In this document: piece after piece, positions 29,501-40,177 of the stretch | Layout: every line of letters starts with the position of its first letter | Position numbering within the stretch: position 1 is the first letter of the stretch | Source: Gemmatimonadota bacterium | Lineage (GTDB): Bacteria > Gemmatimonadota > Gemmatimonadetes > Gemmatimonadales > GWC2-71-9 | NCBI GenBank assembly: GCA_029862925.1 | Contig: JAOTWJ010000004.1 | Location: 1-64,000, forward strand | DNA: 64,000 bases | Direction: 5' to 3' | Notes under the pieces: generated by a model | The model's database searches: none | The model's input: only the letters and a program-made list of their open reading frames with translations | Told to the model about the DNA's origin: nothing | Translations under genes and position numbers: made by a program

Positions 29501-30394
29501 GCCAGCACGCCCGGCCAGGGGTCGACCTTCACGGTGCGCCTGCCCGTCACCGCGCCGGGGCCCCAGCCGGCGGGGGCCCCGGGGCCCGACCCGGCCGCGA
29601 CGCCCGCCGGCGACGGGTCCCCCTCGGCCACCGCCGGCACCGTCCTCGTCATCGACGACGACCCGGCGGTGCGCAATCTGATGGCGCGGTTTCTGCGCAA
29701 GGAGGGCTACCGGGTCCTGCTGGCCGCCGACGGCCGGACAGGCATCGAGCTGGCGCGCTCGCAACGCCCCAACGCGGTGACGCTCGACGTGCTCATGCCC
29801 GACCTCGACGGCTGGACCGTCCTGACGACCTTCAAGGAGGACCCGGCGCTCGCGGACATCCCCGTGATCATGGTGACCATCCTGGACGAGCAACGCCTCG
29901 GCTTTGCGCTCGGCGCGTCCGAGTACCTCACCAAGCCGATCGATCGCGCGCGGCTGCGGCGGGTGATCGGCACGTACGTGCCCGAGCGAGGGTCCGGTCG
30001 CGTGCTGATCGTGGATGACGACGCCGGCACGCGGACCCAGCTGCGCCGCGCGCTCGAGGCCGACGACTGGGCGGTCGCGGAGGCGGAGAACGGGCGCCGC
30101 GCGCTCGAACGGCTGGACGAGGGGCCGTTGGCGCTCGTGCTGCTCGACCTGATGATGCCCGAGATGGACGGCTTCGAGTTCCTCGAAGCGCTCCGGGCCC
30201 GCGAGACGGGACGCCGCACGCCCGTCGTCATCGTCACCGCCAAGGACCTGAGCGACGAAGACCATCGCCGCCTCACCGGCAGCGTCGAGCGCGTCGTCTC
30301 CAAGACGGATCGCGACCGTCAGACGCTGCTCGGCGAAGTCCGCGATCTCGTCGCCGCGTGCGTCGCCGCCCCGTCCCGACCGAACGGGCCATGA
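26579..30394 (+). CDS. Hybrid histidine kinase: GAF(x4)-PAS-HisKA-HATPase-REC-REC
   Basis: Four GAF-like modules, [20 protein letters not shown]-box, [20 protein letters not shown] ATPase motifs, two REC domains ([12 protein letters not shown]..., [12 protein letters not shown]...); GTG at 26579. Confidence 0.9.
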   Translation: MTNHSAPQPDTARTEIPADLRTALLTMSTRIAEAPDEDAVCRSVVQALHHQAFGFDGVGLYLAGTSTFEPALRAAAGTFADAKDGGSELRFPLRLEQSAIGELVVRRGREHSFSKGDLEILAAAANQASIAIARARLLDAERKRLGEQRALLDTLADLSGQLELDKLLHAVLERAVDLLSVTGGELAIYDERSRELVIAASHNMPTNAVGARMTLGEGAMGRVAETHEPLIIPRYQEWAGRSAQYTQSSVQSVMAAPLLIGDRLVGAIASVHADPAHTFGEGDLRLLGLFAAQAAIAIENARLYTVERERATEQEALLDSLADLSGELELSKTLQAVLVRAVGLLDVTGGELAIYEEGTESLVVMASHNMETNAVGTRMAIGEGAMGHVAKAHEPLIIPRYQDWEGRSAQYTQSSVQSVMAVPLMIGSRLVGALASVHSDPKREFSDADLRRLTMFAPQAAIAIENARLFTAERRRAGEQRALLDTMKDLSGELELGKVLQGVLQRAVTLLGVTGGELATFDETQQTLVVAASHNLETDAVGTRMRLGEGAMGHVAKTHEPLIIPRYQEWQGRSPQYTQSSVQAVMAAPLLIGNRLVGAIASVHSDPHRVFGPEDLRLLQLFAPQAAIAIENARLYAAQQRYFESLVLNNPVAIANLDLDFNIVSCNPAFERLFGYTETEIIGQNLDRLVTTEATLAEAQSYTGEAVEGRTAGGTGKRRRKDGSFVDVEIFAIPVFVGEARVGMMGLYHDITELLQARREAEAANSAKSQFLASMSHELRTPLNAIIGYSEMLQEDATDAGQPAFVPDLEKIHAAGQHLLALINDVLDLSKIEAGKMELFVEEFDVPEAVTGVATTVRPLILKNGNTLVVEGAAAAGRMRSDATRLRQILLNLLSNASKFTEGGTITLAVARAAGWVTFQVRDTGIGMTAEQRDRLFEAFTQAEASTAAKYGGTGLGLTISRRFCQMMGGDITVASTPGQGSTFTVRLPVTAPGPQPAGAPGPDPAATPAGDGSPSATAGTVLVIDDDPAVRNLMARFLRKEGYRVLLAADGRTGIELARSQRPNAVTLDVLMPDLDGWTVLTTFKEDPALADIPVIMVTILDEQRLGFALGASEYLTKPIDRARLRRVIGTYVPERGSGRVLIVDDDAGTRTQLRRALEADDWAVAEAENGRRALERLDEGPLALVLLDLMMPEMDGFEFLEALRARETGRRTPVVIVTAKDLSDEDHRRLTGSVERVVSKTDRDRQTLLGEVRDLVAACVAAPSRPNGP
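27455..28480 (+). repeat. In-frame tandem GAF-module repeats, period 498 bp (166 codons)
   Basis: The segment encoding [11 protein letters not shown] recurs at 27455, 27953 and 28451 (spacing 498, 498); surrounding [40 protein letters not shown] is also repeated. Confidence 0.85.
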
Positions 30395-33300
30395 GCGTCA
30401 AGCGACGCGCACCGCGGTCGACCACGGGCGTCGTGGCCCGCCGGCAGGCGGCATTGCTGCGCCTCGGCACCGCGATCGCGGTGGCCGAGACAGAGCGGGA
30501 CGTCTGCCGGGCCGTCGTGGAGGGTCTGCACGACGCGGCCCTCGGATACGACTTCCTGGCGCTGCTGCTGGTCGACCGGGTCACCGGCGACCGGGTACTC
30601 GTCGCGAGTGCCGGCTGGGCGGAGGTGCCCGGCGACCTGCGCATCCGCCCTGGCCGGGGCCTGAGCGAGCGCCCGCTGCTCGACGGCCGGCTGCACTACA
30701 CGCCGCAGGTCACGCGCGACACCCGGTACCTGCCGACCCGCAATGAGGGGTCCGAAGTCGACGTCCCGCTGCAGGTCAACCGTGAACTCGTCGGCGTGCT
30801 CGTGGTGGAAAGCAATCGCCCCGACGCGTTCGGGCCGGACGATTTCGAGATTCTCACGGCCGCCGCCAATCAGGCGGGGATCGCGATCGGGCGGACGCGG
30901 CTGCTGCACGCCCTGCACCGGCGCGCGGCGGAGGAGGAGGCCCTCCGCGCGACCATGGCCGATCTCTCCGGCCACCTCGAGCTCTCCACGCTCCTCCAGA
31001 CCGTGCTCGATCGCGCCGTCACGCTGCTCGCCGTGAGTCACGGTGAGCTGGCCATCTACGACCCGCAGGCCGAGGAACTCGAGGTCGTCGCCAGCCGCAA
31101 CGTGGGCCGCAGCGACACCACCGGCACACGCATGAAGGTGGGCGAAGGGGCCATGGGCCACGTGGCCCGCACCCGCGAGCCGCTGATCATCCCGCGGTAC
31201 CAGGAATGGGTCGGCCGATCGCCGCAGTACGCGGAGGTGGAATTCTCCGGCGTCATGGTGGCACCGCTGCTGATGGCCGGTCAGCTCGTCGGGGCGATCG
31301 CGTTCATGGACAAGGACCCCGCGCGCCAGTTCGGCGAGGGCGACCTGCGGCTGCTCAACCTGTTCGCCGCCCAGGCGGCGGTGGCGATCGAGAACGCCCG
31401 GCTCTTTACCGCCGAACGGCGGCGGGCGGAAGAGCAGCAGGCCCTGCTCGACACGATGCAGGACCTGTCGGGGGAGCTCGAGCTCGGCAAGGTGCTCCAG
31501 GGGGTGCTCGAGCGGGCCGTCACGCTGCTGGATGTGACGGGCGGCGAGCTCGCGACCTTCGACGAGGTGCGGCAGGATCTCGTGATCGTCGCGAGCCACA
31601 ACATGGGCGTCGATGCCGTGGGCACCCGCATGGCGCTCGGCGAAGGCGCGATGGGCCGGGTCGCCGAAACGCACGAGTCGCTCATCATTCCCCACTACCA
31701 GGAGTGGGCCAGCCGCTCCGGCAAGTACACCCAGAGCACCGTGCAGACGGTGATGGCCGCGCCGCTGCTGATCGGCGGCCGCCTCGCCGGAGCCATCGCC
31801 AGCGTGCATTCCGACCCCGCGCGCGTCTTCGGGCCTGAAGACCTGCGGCTCCTCGAGATGTTCGCGCCACAGGCGGCGATCGCCATCGAGAACGCCCGCC
31901 TCTTCACGGCCGCCAGCCGGCAGAAGCAGTATTTCGAAGAACTCGTGCTCAACAGCCCGGTGGCCGTCGTCACGCTCGACGCCGATCACAACGCCGTCGC
32001 CTGCAACCCGGCGTTCGAGCGGCTGTTCGGCTACACCGAGGCGGAGGTGCGCGGACGAAACCTCGACGACCTCATCACGACCGACGCCACCCGCGCGCAA
32101 GCCGTCGCGTACACCCAGCAGGCCCTCTCCCGGCGCCCCGTGAAGGTCATCAGCCAACGCCGCCGCAAGGATCACACGCTCGTGGACGTGGAGGTTCTCG
32201 GCGTCCCGATCGTGGTGGACGGCGAGCGCGTCGGCCTGATGGCGTTGTACCACGACATCACCGAGCTGCTGCTGGCGCGGCGCGAGGCCGAAGCCGCCAA
32301 CTCCGCCAAGAGCCAGTTCCTGGCCAGCATGAGCCACGAGCTGCGCACGCCCTTGAACGCCATCATCGGCTACAGCGAGATGCTCGAGGAGGAACTGCAG
32401 GACCGGGGCGACGAGCAGCTGTTGCCCGACCTCCGGAAGATCCACGCCGCCGGGAAGCACCTGCTGTCTCTGATCAACGACGTGCTCGATCTCTCCAAGA
32501 TCGAGGCAGGCAAAATGGAGCTGTTTGCCGAGACTTTCGCCGTGCGGCCGATGCTGAATGACGTGATGACCACCGTGCAACCGCTCGTCGCCAAGAACGC
32601 GAACACGCTCGTGCTGGACTGTGCCCCCGATGTGGGGAGCATGCACACCGATCTGACCCGGGTGCGCCAGGTGTTGCTGAACCTGCTGTCCAACGCGAGC
32701 AAGTTCACCGAGGCCGGGACGATCACCCTGCGCGCGCGGCGGGCGGGCGACATCGTGGAACTGGCCGTGGCGGACAGCGGGATCGGAATGACGCCGGAGC
32801 AACTGCAACGCCTGTTCGAGGCCTTCACGCAGGCGGAGGCGTCCACCACGCGTCGGTTCGGTGGCACCGGCCTGGGGTTGACGATCAGCCGCCGGTTCTG
32901 TCAGATGATGGGCGGCGATATCGCGGTGACGAGCACCGCGGGCCAGGGGTCGACGTTCACGGTCCGCCTCCCCGCCACCTTGGCCGCCGACCAGCCGCCG
33001 GCGCCGGTCACCACGGACGTGGGTGCGGAGCCGGCGCCCGGCGACGGGACCGCCGGTACCGTGCTCGTGATCGACGACGATCCAGTCGCGCGGAACCTGG
33101 TGCGCCGGAACCTGGCCAAGGCCGGCTATCGCGTGGAGGAAGCCGGCGACGGGCCGACCGGACTCGCGCGGGCCCGCGCGCTCCGCCCGGACGTGATCAC
33201 GCTCGACGTCATGATGCCGGGCATGGACGGCTGGGCCGTGCTCACGGCGCTCAAGGGCGACGCCGACGTCGCCGACATCCCGGTGGTCATGCTGAGCATC

Positions 33301-33810
33301 CTCGACGAGAAGACCATGGGCTTCACGCTGGGCGCATCGGACTACCTCACCAAACCGATCGATCGGCCACGCCTGCTCGCGGCCCTCGAGCGCTGCGCCG
33401 CGCGCGGCACCGCGGACGCCGAGGGCGTGCTCCTCGTGGAAGATGATGCGGACACCCGCGCCATGCTCCGCCGCATGCTGGAACGTGCCGGCTGGTCCGT
33501 GGCCGAGGCCGCCAATGGCCGCATCGCGCTCGAACAGCTCGCCACCCACACACCCCAGATCGTGCTGCTCGACCTGATGATGCCCGAGGTGGATGGGTTC
33601 GAGTTCCTCGAGGCGGTCCGGCAGCGGCCCGAGCTGAAGACCCTCCCCGTGATCGTGATCACGGCCAAGGACCTGACCGATGAGGATCTGCGCCGGCTGA
33701 ACGGTGGGGTCCAGGAGATCGTCCGCAAACGCGCCCATGGGGAGGACGAGTTGCTCGCCGAGATCCGCGACCTGGTGGCCACGCGGACCGACGTGGGGCG
33801 GGGGGCATAA
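30391..33810 (+). CDS. Hybrid histidine kinase: GAF(x3)-PAS-HisKA-HATPase-REC-REC
   Basis: ATGA overlap with upstream kinase (30391-30394); same domain motifs; repeat-type GAFs 498 bp apart (QAA[IV]AIENARL at 31372 and 31870). Confidence 0.9.
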   Translation: MSVKRRAPRSTTGVVARRQAALLRLGTAIAVAETERDVCRAVVEGLHDAALGYDFLALLLVDRVTGDRVLVASAGWAEVPGDLRIRPGRGLSERPLLDGRLHYTPQVTRDTRYLPTRNEGSEVDVPLQVNRELVGVLVVESNRPDAFGPDDFEILTAAANQAGIAIGRTRLLHALHRRAAEEEALRATMADLSGHLELSTLLQTVLDRAVTLLAVSHGELAIYDPQAEELEVVASRNVGRSDTTGTRMKVGEGAMGHVARTREPLIIPRYQEWVGRSPQYAEVEFSGVMVAPLLMAGQLVGAIAFMDKDPARQFGEGDLRLLNLFAAQAAVAIENARLFTAERRRAEEQQALLDTMQDLSGELELGKVLQGVLERAVTLLDVTGGELATFDEVRQDLVIVASHNMGVDAVGTRMALGEGAMGRVAETHESLIIPHYQEWASRSGKYTQSTVQTVMAAPLLIGGRLAGAIASVHSDPARVFGPEDLRLLEMFAPQAAIAIENARLFTAASRQKQYFEELVLNSPVAVVTLDADHNAVACNPAFERLFGYTEAEVRGRNLDDLITTDATRAQAVAYTQQALSRRPVKVISQRRRKDHTLVDVEVLGVPIVVDGERVGLMALYHDITELLLARREAEAANSAKSQFLASMSHELRTPLNAIIGYSEMLEEELQDRGDEQLLPDLRKIHAAGKHLLSLINDVLDLSKIEAGKMELFAETFAVRPMLNDVMTTVQPLVAKNANTLVLDCAPDVGSMHTDLTRVRQVLLNLLSNASKFTEAGTITLRARRAGDIVELAVADSGIGMTPEQLQRLFEAFTQAEASTTRRFGGTGLGLTISRRFCQMMGGDIAVTSTAGQGSTFTVRLPATLAADQPPAPVTTDVGAEPAPGDGTAGTVLVIDDDPVARNLVRRNLAKAGYRVEEAGDGPTGLARARALRPDVITLDVMMPGMDGWAVLTALKGDADVADIPVVMLSILDEKTMGFTLGASDYLTKPIDRPRLLAALERCAARGTADAEGVLLVEDDADTRAMLRRMLERAGWSVAEAANGRIALEQLATHTPQIVLLDLMMPEVDGFEFLEAVRQRPELKTLPVIVITAKDLTDEDLRRLNGGVQEIVRKRAHGEDELLAEIRDLVATRTDVGRGA

Positions 33811-33815
33811 TCCCC

Positions 33816-35945
33816 GTGCCGCACCGGTCCCGCACCGGCCCGCGCACCACGAGCGCGCGCAGCGCGGCCGCCCATCGGCAGGCGGCCCTGCTCCGGCTGT
33901 CCACGGCCATCGCGGCGGCCCAGGACGAGGAGGCGATCTACCGCAGCGTGGTCAACGGTCTCCACGACGAGGCCCTGGGCTACAACTTCCTCGGCGTGTT
34001 CCTGCTCGATTCGGAAACGGGAGACCGCGTGCTCCAGGCCAGCGTGGGATGGCCGGACGTCCCGACCGAGTGGCGGGTGCACCGGGGGGAGGGGTTGAGT
34101 GAGCAAGCGGTGCAGGACGGCAAGCTCCATTACACCCCCGACGTCACGCGCGAGTCGAAATATCTCCCCAGTCTGGCCAGTGGATCGGAGCTGGACGTGC
34201 CGCTGCGGGTGAACGGCCGCACGATCGGCGTCCTGGTGGTGGAGAGCGCCGAGCCCAACGCGTTCGGAGACGAGGACTTCGAGATCCTCCAGGCGGCCAC
34301 CAATCAGGCCGGTATTGCCATTGCCCGGGCACGCCTCCTCGAAGCCGAGCGGCGGCGCGCGGACGAGCACAAAGCCCTGCTCGATACCATGGCCGACCTC
34401 TCCTCGGAACTGGAGCTGTCGCGGGTCCTGCAAGCGGTGATCGAACGCGCGGTCACGCTGCTCGGCGTGACGGGCGGCGAAGTGGCCATCTATGAGGAGG
34501 AAACGCGGGAACTCGTCGTCGTGGCGAGCGAGCGGATCGGCAAGGACTCCACCGGCACGCGGCTCAAGATGGGCGAGGGCGCCATGGGCACGGTCGCGCG
34601 CACGCTCGAGCCACTGATCATCCCGTCCTATCACGAGTGGCTGGGGCAATCAGCGAAGTACGCCGACGTCCTGGTCCACTCGGTCATGGCGGCGCCACTG
34701 CTCATCGGCCGCCGACTGGTGGGCGCCATTGCCACGGTCCACTCGGATCCGGCCCGCGTGTTCAACCAGGAGGACCTGCGGCTGCTGAACCTGTTCGCGC
34801 CCCAAGCCGCCGTCGCGATCGAGAACGCCCGCCTGTACACCGCAGCGCAACGGCAACGGCAGTATTTCCGCGAACTCGTACGCAACAGCCCCGTCGCGAT
34901 CGTCACGCTCAACCAGGTCTATCGCGTCGTCGAGTGCAACCCGGCCTTCGAGTCGCTGTTTGGGTATCCGCAGGCGGAGGCGGTCGGGCGCAATCTGGAC
35001 GAGCTGATTGCCACCGACGCCACGCGCGAAGAGGCCGAGCAGTACACGCGCGAAGCGCTCGACCGGCCGGTGCACGGCATCGGCCGGCGCAAGCGCAAGG
35101 ACGGTACGATGGTGGACGTGGAGATCCTCGGCGTGCCCGTAATCGTCGACGACGAGCGCGTCGGTCTCATGGGATTGTACCACGACATCAGCGAGTTGCT
35201 CCAGGCCCGGCGCGACGCCGAAGCCGCCAACTCGGCCAAGAGCCAGTTCCTGGCGAGCATGAGCCACGAACTGCGCACCCCGCTCAACGCCATCATCGGC
35301 TACAGCGAGATGCTCCAGGAAGAGGTCGAGGAGCTCCGGCAGCCGCAGCTGCAGGACGACCTCACGAAAATCAACACGGCCGGCCGGCACCTGCTGGAGC
35401 TCATCAACGATATCCTCGATCTCTCCAAGATCGAAGCGGGCAAGATGCAGCTCCACCTGGAGACGTTTCCCATCGAGCCCATGCTGGAGGACGTGATCAC
35501 GACGGTCCGGCCGCTGGTGATGAAGAACGCCAACCACCTGGAGGTGCGGCGGGCCGATCGCCTGGGCACGCTGCGGGCGGATCTGACCAAGGTGCGTCAG
35601 ATGCTGCTGAACCTGCTGTCCAACGCGTGCAAGTTCACCGACCACGGGACCATCACCCTCTCGGCCGACCGGGACGACCAGCACGTGGTGTTCACGGTGC
35701 GGGACTCGGGCATCGGGATGACGGCCGAGCAGATGGAGCGGCTGTTCGAGGCGTTCGCGCAGGCGGACGCCGCGACCACCAGCAAGTACGGCGGCACGGG
35801 GCTCGGCCTGGTCATCACGAAACGTTTTGCACACCTGATGGGCGGCGACGTCCAGGTCATGAGCACGCCGGGCAAGGGCAGTACCTTCACGATCGAGCTG
35901 CCGGCACGGGGCCCCGACGGCGACCGCGAGCCGGCGACGGACTGA
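33816..35945 (+). CDS. Histidine kinase: GAF(x2)-PAS-HisKA-HATPase, no receiver
   Basis: [54 protein letters not shown]; ends after ATPase. Confidence 0.9.
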   Translation: MPHRSRTGPRTTSARSAAAHRQAALLRLSTAIAAAQDEEAIYRSVVNGLHDEALGYNFLGVFLLDSETGDRVLQASVGWPDVPTEWRVHRGEGLSEQAVQDGKLHYTPDVTRESKYLPSLASGSELDVPLRVNGRTIGVLVVESAEPNAFGDEDFEILQAATNQAGIAIARARLLEAERRRADEHKALLDTMADLSSELELSRVLQAVIERAVTLLGVTGGEVAIYEEETRELVVVASERIGKDSTGTRLKMGEGAMGTVARTLEPLIIPSYHEWLGQSAKYADVLVHSVMAAPLLIGRRLVGAIATVHSDPARVFNQEDLRLLNLFAPQAAVAIENARLYTAAQRQRQYFRELVRNSPVAIVTLNQVYRVVECNPAFESLFGYPQAEAVGRNLDELIATDATREEAEQYTREALDRPVHGIGRRKRKDGTMVDVEILGVPVIVDDERVGLMGLYHDISELLQARRDAEAANSAKSQFLASMSHELRTPLNAIIGYSEMLQEEVEELRQPQLQDDLTKINTAGRHLLELINDILDLSKIEAGKMQLHLETFPIEPMLEDVITTVRPLVMKNANHLEVRRADRLGTLRADLTKVRQMLLNLLSNACKFTDHGTITLSADRDDQHVVFTVRDSGIGMTAEQMERLFEAFAQADAATTSKYGGTGLGLVITKRFAHLMGGDVQVMSTPGKGSTFTIELPARGPDGDREPATD

Positions 35946-35963
35946 CGAGGAGGGAGCGAGGCG

Positions 35964-36335
35964 ATGGCGAGAATCCTCTTGGTCGAGGACAACGAGATGA
36001 ACCGCGACATGCTGTCGCGCCGACTCCAGCGCAAGGGGTACGAGATCACCATGGCAGTGGACGGCCGGGAAGGCGTGGACAAGGCGCGCACGGGGGGATT
36101 CGACCTGATTCTGATGGACATGAGTCTCCCTGAAATCGACGGTTGGGAGGCCACCCGGCAGCTGCGCGCCGTTCCCGAGACTGAACACACCCCCATCATC
36201 GCGCTCACGGCCCACGCCATGGCGGGCGACCGCGAGAAGGCGCTGGAGGCAGGCTGCGATGACTACGACACCAAGCCGATCGAGCTGCCGCGGCTGCTCG
36301 AGAAGATCGAGACGCTCTTGAGGCGCGACGCGTGA
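35964..36335 (+). CDS. Stand-alone CheY/DivK-like response regulator receiver
   Basis: ILLVEDNEMNRDMLSRRLQRKGYE...DLILMDMSLPEIDGWEATRQLR...DDYDTKPIELPRLL. Confidence 0.93.
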   Translation: MARILLVEDNEMNRDMLSRRLQRKGYEITMAVDGREGVDKARTGGFDLILMDMSLPEIDGWEATRQLRAVPETEHTPIIALTAHAMAGDREKALEAGCDDYDTKPIELPRLLEKIETLLRRDA

Positions 36336-38254
36336 CCGACTTCGCCGCCTTCGCCGGGCCGCTCACGCCGGAGCTCGCCTCCGAGTTGCGGCACGAACTG
36401 CGCACGCCCGTGAATCACATCGTGGGCTACGCGGAGATGCTGATCGAGGACGCCGAAGACGCGGGCGCGACCGAGCGCAAGGGCATGCTGGACGAGACGC
36501 TGACCGCGGCGCGCGAGGTGTTGACGATCATCAATCAGATGCTTCCGCCTGGCGTCGCCACCATCGGTCGCGAAGCCGTCGATGGTCTGTTCGAGCGCCT
36601 GCGCACCCCGCAGGGCAAGATCGTCCACCTAGTCGACGGCCTGCTCGCAACGGTCACCGACGATTCCGCCGTCCAGGACCTCCACAAGATCCGCCGTGCA
36701 GCCCAACGCCTCGTCCCCGCACCCGCGGCGCCGGCACCGGCCGGCACGCCGCAGCCGGCGGCAGGACTCCCCAGTACTGCGGACGGCTCCACGCCGGCGC
36801 GGTTGCTCGTGGTCGACGACGACACCGGCAACCGCGATGTCCTCCGCCGTCGGCTCGAGCGCGAAGGGTATCAGGCCGAGTGCGCGGAGAACGGCCGCCA
36901 AGCCCTCGACCGCATCGCCGCGGAGCGGTTCGATCTCGTGCTGCTGGACGTCCTGATGCCGGAGCTCGACGGCTACGAGGTGCTCACGCGGCTCAAGGAG
37001 GCACCGGCCACGCGCGACATCCCCGTCATCGTCATCTCGGCCCTCGACGACATGCCGAGCATCGTCCGCTGCATCGAGCGGGGCGCCGAAGACTATCTCA
37101 CGAAGCCGTTCGACCCGATTCTGCTGCGCGCTCGGATCAGTGCGTCGCTCGAGAAGAAGCGCCTGCACGATCTGGAGCTGGAGTTCATCCGCCAGGTCGG
37201 GCGGGTGACCGAGGCCGCGACCGCGGTCGAGGACGGGACGTACCGGTCCGGGACGCTCGACGACGTCGCCGCCCGGGGCGATGCCCTCGGCCGCCTCGCC
37301 CGGGTCTTTGACGGGATGGCCGCGGAGGTACAGGCGCGGGAGCGGCGGCTGAAGGACCGGTTACGCGAGCTGCGGGCCGACATCGGCATTGCCCGCACGT
37401 CGCACGAGATGCCGGCGGTGCTCGATGGGGGGGCCCTCGAGCTCGGCCATCACTTCGCCGAACGCTACGAGATCGTGGCCATGATCGGCACCGGTGGCAT
37501 GGGAACGGTGTACCGCGCCCGCGACCTGGAGCTCGACGAGGAAGTCGCCATCAAGACGCTCCGGCCGGAGCTGATGATGGACGAAACCCTGCTCGAGCGC
37601 TTCAAGAGCGAGATCCGGCTGGCCCGCCGCATCTCCCACCGCAACGTCGTGCGCACCCACGACTTCGGCGAGTGGCGCGGGGTGTCGTACTTGACGATGG
37701 AGTACGTCGAGGGACTCACCGTGCGCGACCTGATCCAGGCCCGCGGGCCGCTCCAGGCGCCGTCGGCCCTGGCCATCGCCACCCAGCTCGCGGAGTCGCT
37801 CACCGTTGCCCACGAACAGGGAGTCGTCCATCGGGACATCAAGCCACAGAATCTGCTGCTCGACGCCAACGGCGTGCTGAAGGTGATGGACTTCGGGATC
37901 GCCCGGCTGGCCGAGAGCACGAGCGCGCTCACGGTTGCCGGACTCATCATTGGGACACCGGCCTACATGGCGCCCGAACAGCTGCTCGCAGAAACGGCGG
38001 ACGCCCGGAGCGACCTTTACGCCATGGGCGTGGTCCTGTACGAGTGCCTGACCGGCCAGCTGCCGTTCGACGCCCCGACCCCAGTCTCCCTCGTGGCCAA
38101 GGTGCTCAGCGAGGACCCGACCCCTCCGACCTCGCTCACCCCCGACATTCCCCCCGCCCTGTCCGCGCTCGTCCTCCGCCTGCTGGCCAAACGGCCCGAA
38201 GATCGGGTCCAGTCGGCGAGCGAGCTCGCGGGCTTGCTCCGGCAGATCGGCTAG
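36332..38254 (+). CDS. Chimeric HisKA-like(H-box only)-REC-HAMP-like-Ser/Thr protein kinase
   Basis: HELRTPVNHIVGYAEML (His codon 36392), REC LLVVDDDTGNRDVL...LLDVLMPELDGYE, kinase IGTGGMGTVYRARD/HRDIKPQNLLLD/DFGIA; no HATPase domain; ATGA overlap with the preceding gene. Confidence 0.92.
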   Translation: MTDFAAFAGPLTPELASELRHELRTPVNHIVGYAEMLIEDAEDAGATERKGMLDETLTAAREVLTIINQMLPPGVATIGREAVDGLFERLRTPQGKIVHLVDGLLATVTDDSAVQDLHKIRRAAQRLVPAPAAPAPAGTPQPAAGLPSTADGSTPARLLVVDDDTGNRDVLRRRLEREGYQAECAENGRQALDRIAAERFDLVLLDVLMPELDGYEVLTRLKEAPATRDIPVIVISALDDMPSIVRCIERGAEDYLTKPFDPILLRARISASLEKKRLHDLELEFIRQVGRVTEAATAVEDGTYRSGTLDDVAARGDALGRLARVFDGMAAEVQARERRLKDRLRELRADIGIARTSHEMPAVLDGGALELGHHFAERYEIVAMIGTGGMGTVYRARDLELDEEVAIKTLRPELMMDETLLERFKSEIRLARRISHRNVVRTHDFGEWRGVSYLTMEYVEGLTVRDLIQARGPLQAPSALAIATQLAESLTVAHEQGVVHRDIKPQNLLLDANGVLKVMDFGIARLAESTSALTVAGLIIGTPAYMAPEQLLAETADARSDLYAMGVVLYECLTGQLPFDAPTPVSLVAKVLSEDPTPPTSLTPDIPPALSALVLRLLAKRPEDRVQSASELAGLLRQIG

Positions 38255-38907
38255 CGCCGTCCCCCCACCCCGGGCATCTCCATCGGGGTCTCCGTAATGG
38301 AGGACTTCGCGTCCTTCCCGTGCTTGACCAGCACCATCTCGCCGCGGCCCTCCCAGATCAGCTTCACGAGCCCGAACGGGATGTCCGTCGAGACCCACCC
38401 CTCGCCCTGCCCGCCCGCCGTCGTGCGGAAGTGCACGGTCGCCAGCTTGCCCGCCGGAACCTCGATGGTCTCGCGACCCACGATCTGCGCCTCCGTGCAC
38501 TGCTTGAGGGCGTCGCCCATGGACGACCCCGGGTTGCGCATCCGTTGCTGCATCATCGAGAGCATCGACTTGGGCATCTTCATCGCCGGCTGGTCGCCTG
38601 CCTTCATGACCATCGCCTCGATGTCCGCCTGCTCGTAGGGGAAGCCCGTCACGAGCACCTGGCTGATCACCGTCCCCTGCGGGGACGCCATCTTCATCTC
38701 GTGCCAGTAGTGGTCCTTCCCGTTGACGGCTTCCTTGCCCACGATGGCGAACCGCAGGTCCATCGTCCCCTCCGGCGCCGTCATGCGGTATTCGGCCCAC
38801 TGGCCCACGGTCACGTGACCGATCATCTCGCACAGCTCCGCCGCGGTCTGTGCGGGGAGCGACGTGGCGCCGGTCATGAAGGCGACGAGGATGAGTAACA
38901 TTCGCAT
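38251..38907 (-). CDS. Hypothetical secreted protein
   Basis: Signal peptide MRMLLILVAFMTGATSLPAQ; convergent with the STK gene, stop codons overlap. Confidence 0.7.
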   Translation of the reverse strand: MRMLLILVAFMTGATSLPAQTAAELCEMIGHVTVGQWAEYRMTAPEGTMDLRFAIVGKEAVNGKDHYWHEMKMASPQGTVISQVLVTGFPYEQADIEAMVMKAGDQPAMKMPKSMLSMMQQRMRNPGSSMGDALKQCTEAQIVGRETIEVPAGKLATVHFRTTAGGQGEGWVSTDIPFGLVKLIWEGRGEMVLVKHGKDAKSSITETPMEMPGVGGRR

Positions 38908-39043
38908 CGGAAGATCTCCTTCGACAAAAGCTGGGGTCGAATCGTGCCGGGCGGGCGTCCGGGTCAATGGTCCCGGCATCGCTGCCGGGAACCTATACCG
39001 CCGCTACCCGCGAACGCAAAGCCTCGCCGCCGCCTGCCTCCCG

Positions 39044-40024
39044 CTACGGCCGCGTGGCCAGCGGCAGAAACCGCTTGGGAAACTTCGCCACGACCGTGTA
39101 CGCGGGATCGACGACGTTGGCCACCGTGCTTTCCACCACCTGGCCGAGGACCGCGTAGGCGTCCCACCGGTCGAACCCGTAGTCCTGCTCCAGCCACTCG
39201 ACAAGCTCGACATGAGCGAGCCGGAACGCGTCGATCAGGGGACGGGCACTCCCCGCCACCATGATGTAGCGGTCGTTCTCCAACCGGGGCCAGTCGATGG
39301 TCCGCCCCCGCAGGAGATCGATTCGCAGCACGACGTCCATGCTGGTCTCGAGACCGGTGCCGGCGACTTCACCGTGTCCCTGGCGTGCGTGGCCGTCGCC
39401 GAAATAGAAGTACGCCCCGTCGTGAAAGATCGGCAGATAGACCGTCGTCCCCTCACGAATCTCGGGCGCATCCATGTTTCCGCCAAAGTCGCCGGGCCAG
39501 AGACCGCCAAACGCTTCCGCGCCGCGCGGGGCCACCGCCACCCGTCCCAGCATGGGCTGGAGATCGATCTCGATCCGCCGTGCCCGGCTGTTCGGCAGCT
39601 CGGTGGTGGCGGTCATGCGGTCCCGATCCAGCCGCCACACATACCGCCGGGTCGGGATCGGGTCGTTGAGCAAGCGGACGCGCGCGTCAGCGGACAGGCC
39701 GCCGAATTCCGGACGGACCCGCGACGCCGCGAGAGGGTAGTTGGGACGAATCCGCAGAATCTCGACGACCAGGACGTCGCTCGTCGTTGCGCCCTCGACG
39801 AGGATCGGCCCCACCTCCCCGGGGAAAGCCCCGCCTTCCTCGGTGTAGTAAGCACCGAAGTTCGTCTGGGAGATGAGCACGGTGTTGGGACGGATTCGGA
39901 GCACCGGCTCGCGGACAGCAAACGTCGGCTGCTGGATCGTGGGTGTGAATCGCACCGTGTCCTGGGCGTGAAGCGGCACGAACGGGCAGGTCGTGGCGAG
40001 CAGCGTGGCGCCGAGTAGTCGCAT
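39044..40024 (-). CDS. Acetamidase/formamidase family protein, secreted
   Basis: GGNMDAPEIREGTTVYLPIFHDGAYFYFGDGHARQGHGEVAGTGLETSMDV. Confidence 0.88.
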   Translation of the reverse strand: MRLLGATLLATTCPFVPLHAQDTVRFTPTIQQPTFAVREPVLRIRPNTVLISQTNFGAYYTEEGGAFPGEVGPILVEGATTSDVLVVEILRIRPNYPLAASRVRPEFGGLSADARVRLLNDPIPTRRYVWRLDRDRMTATTELPNSRARRIEIDLQPMLGRVAVAPRGAEAFGGLWPGDFGGNMDAPEIREGTTVYLPIFHDGAYFYFGDGHARQGHGEVAGTGLETSMDVVLRIDLLRGRTIDWPRLENDRYIMVAGSARPLIDAFRLAHVELVEWLEQDYGFDRWDAYAVLGQVVESTVANVVDPAYTVVAKFPKRFLPLATRP

Positions 40025-40177
40025 CGAGACCTCTGGAAAGGCGGCGTGGCAAATATGCGGAACCGTCTCGGCCCTGTCACGTACAGCGTGGACCTGCGCG
40101 TGCGGTCCGGGCCCGCGTTCGTTACCTTTCAAGGGTGCGGGTTCACATCGGACCCCTACCCACTTCCCGAGGTTCCC

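Noticed and set aside
26285-30265. 1326-aa minus-strand ORF antisense to the first hybrid kinase
   Set aside because: High-GC antisense open frame; low-complexity His/Arg/Asp/Gly-rich composition, no recognisable domain, while the plus strand has complete kinase motifs
30319-33738. 1139-aa minus-strand ORF antisense to the second hybrid kinase
   Set aside because: Same mirror-frame artefact; repetitive only because the sense GAF modules repeat
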